Positions 16,422-16,435 of a DNA stretch of 16,435 bases are shown here, piece after piece. The position numbers were made by a program, and so were the translations under genes. Every line of letters starts with the position of its first letter. The stretch's first letter is position 1. Source of the stretch: Parachlorella kessleri (taxonomy: Eukaryota; Chlorophyta; Trebouxiophyceae; Chlorellales; Chlorellaceae); NCBI GenBank assembly GCA_001598975.1, contig BBXU01000170.1, positions 1 to 16,435 of the forward strand, read 5' to 3'. Under the pieces are notes generated by a model. That model saw only the letters and a list, made by a program, of their open reading frames with translations, made no database searches and was not told the DNA's origin.

Positions 16422-16435
16422 GTGAGTGTGTGGGG

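Overview
The window looks like nuclear DNA from a green alga, most likely a chlorophycean of the Chlamydomonas/Volvox/Haematococcus type. This is inferred from GC-rich exons with mostly G/C third positions, many short spliceosomal introns with GTGNG-type donors and (T/C)nNCAG acceptors, plant-type telomere motifs (TTTAGGG-like) inside an intron, and a plant-type SECRET AGENT O-GlcNAc transferase. There are no bacterial operons, ribosome binding sites, rRNA or CRISPR arrays, and I recognise no tRNA.

Layout. (1) 97/112-1523, minus strand: a four-exon gene for a SnoaL/NTF2-like protein, probably organelle-targeted, whose 3' end may lie beyond the left edge. (2) 1524-1818: a 295-bp head-to-head gap that must hold both promoters; two short upstream ORFs lie just before the next start codon. 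(3) 1819-10226, plus strand: the centrepiece, an 18-exon gene for a 1007-residue O-GlcNAc transferase of the SEC/OGT type. Exons 2-9 encode a TPR superhelix and exons 10-18 the two-lobed GT41 catalytic domain. All exon phases join without a frameshift, and the exon lengths sum to 3024 nt including the stop. (4) 10227-15375: about 5 kb with no confident gene. It holds the transferase 3' UTR, several strong hairpins including a perfect 44-nt palindrome, a CACC microsatellite, and scattered exon-like segments on the minus strand. The best of these are three phase-0 exons at 13037-12201. (5) 15376 to the right edge, plus strand: the 5' part of a RING-CH (C4HC3) zinc-finger gene, probably an E3 ubiquitin ligase, cut off after the zinc finger.

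The three recognised genes have no obvious shared pathway. O-GlcNAc transferase modifies nuclear and cytosolic proteins, the RING-CH protein probably ubiquitinates targets, and the SnoaL-like protein has no predictable substrate. I see no new defence system or mobile element. The observations most worth checking are a 34-residue Ala/Gly/Pro unit sitting in a TPR slot behind an in-frame alternative splice donor, two uORFs before the transferase, local duplications of exon/intron boundaries, the palindrome, and the unidentified minus-strand exons.
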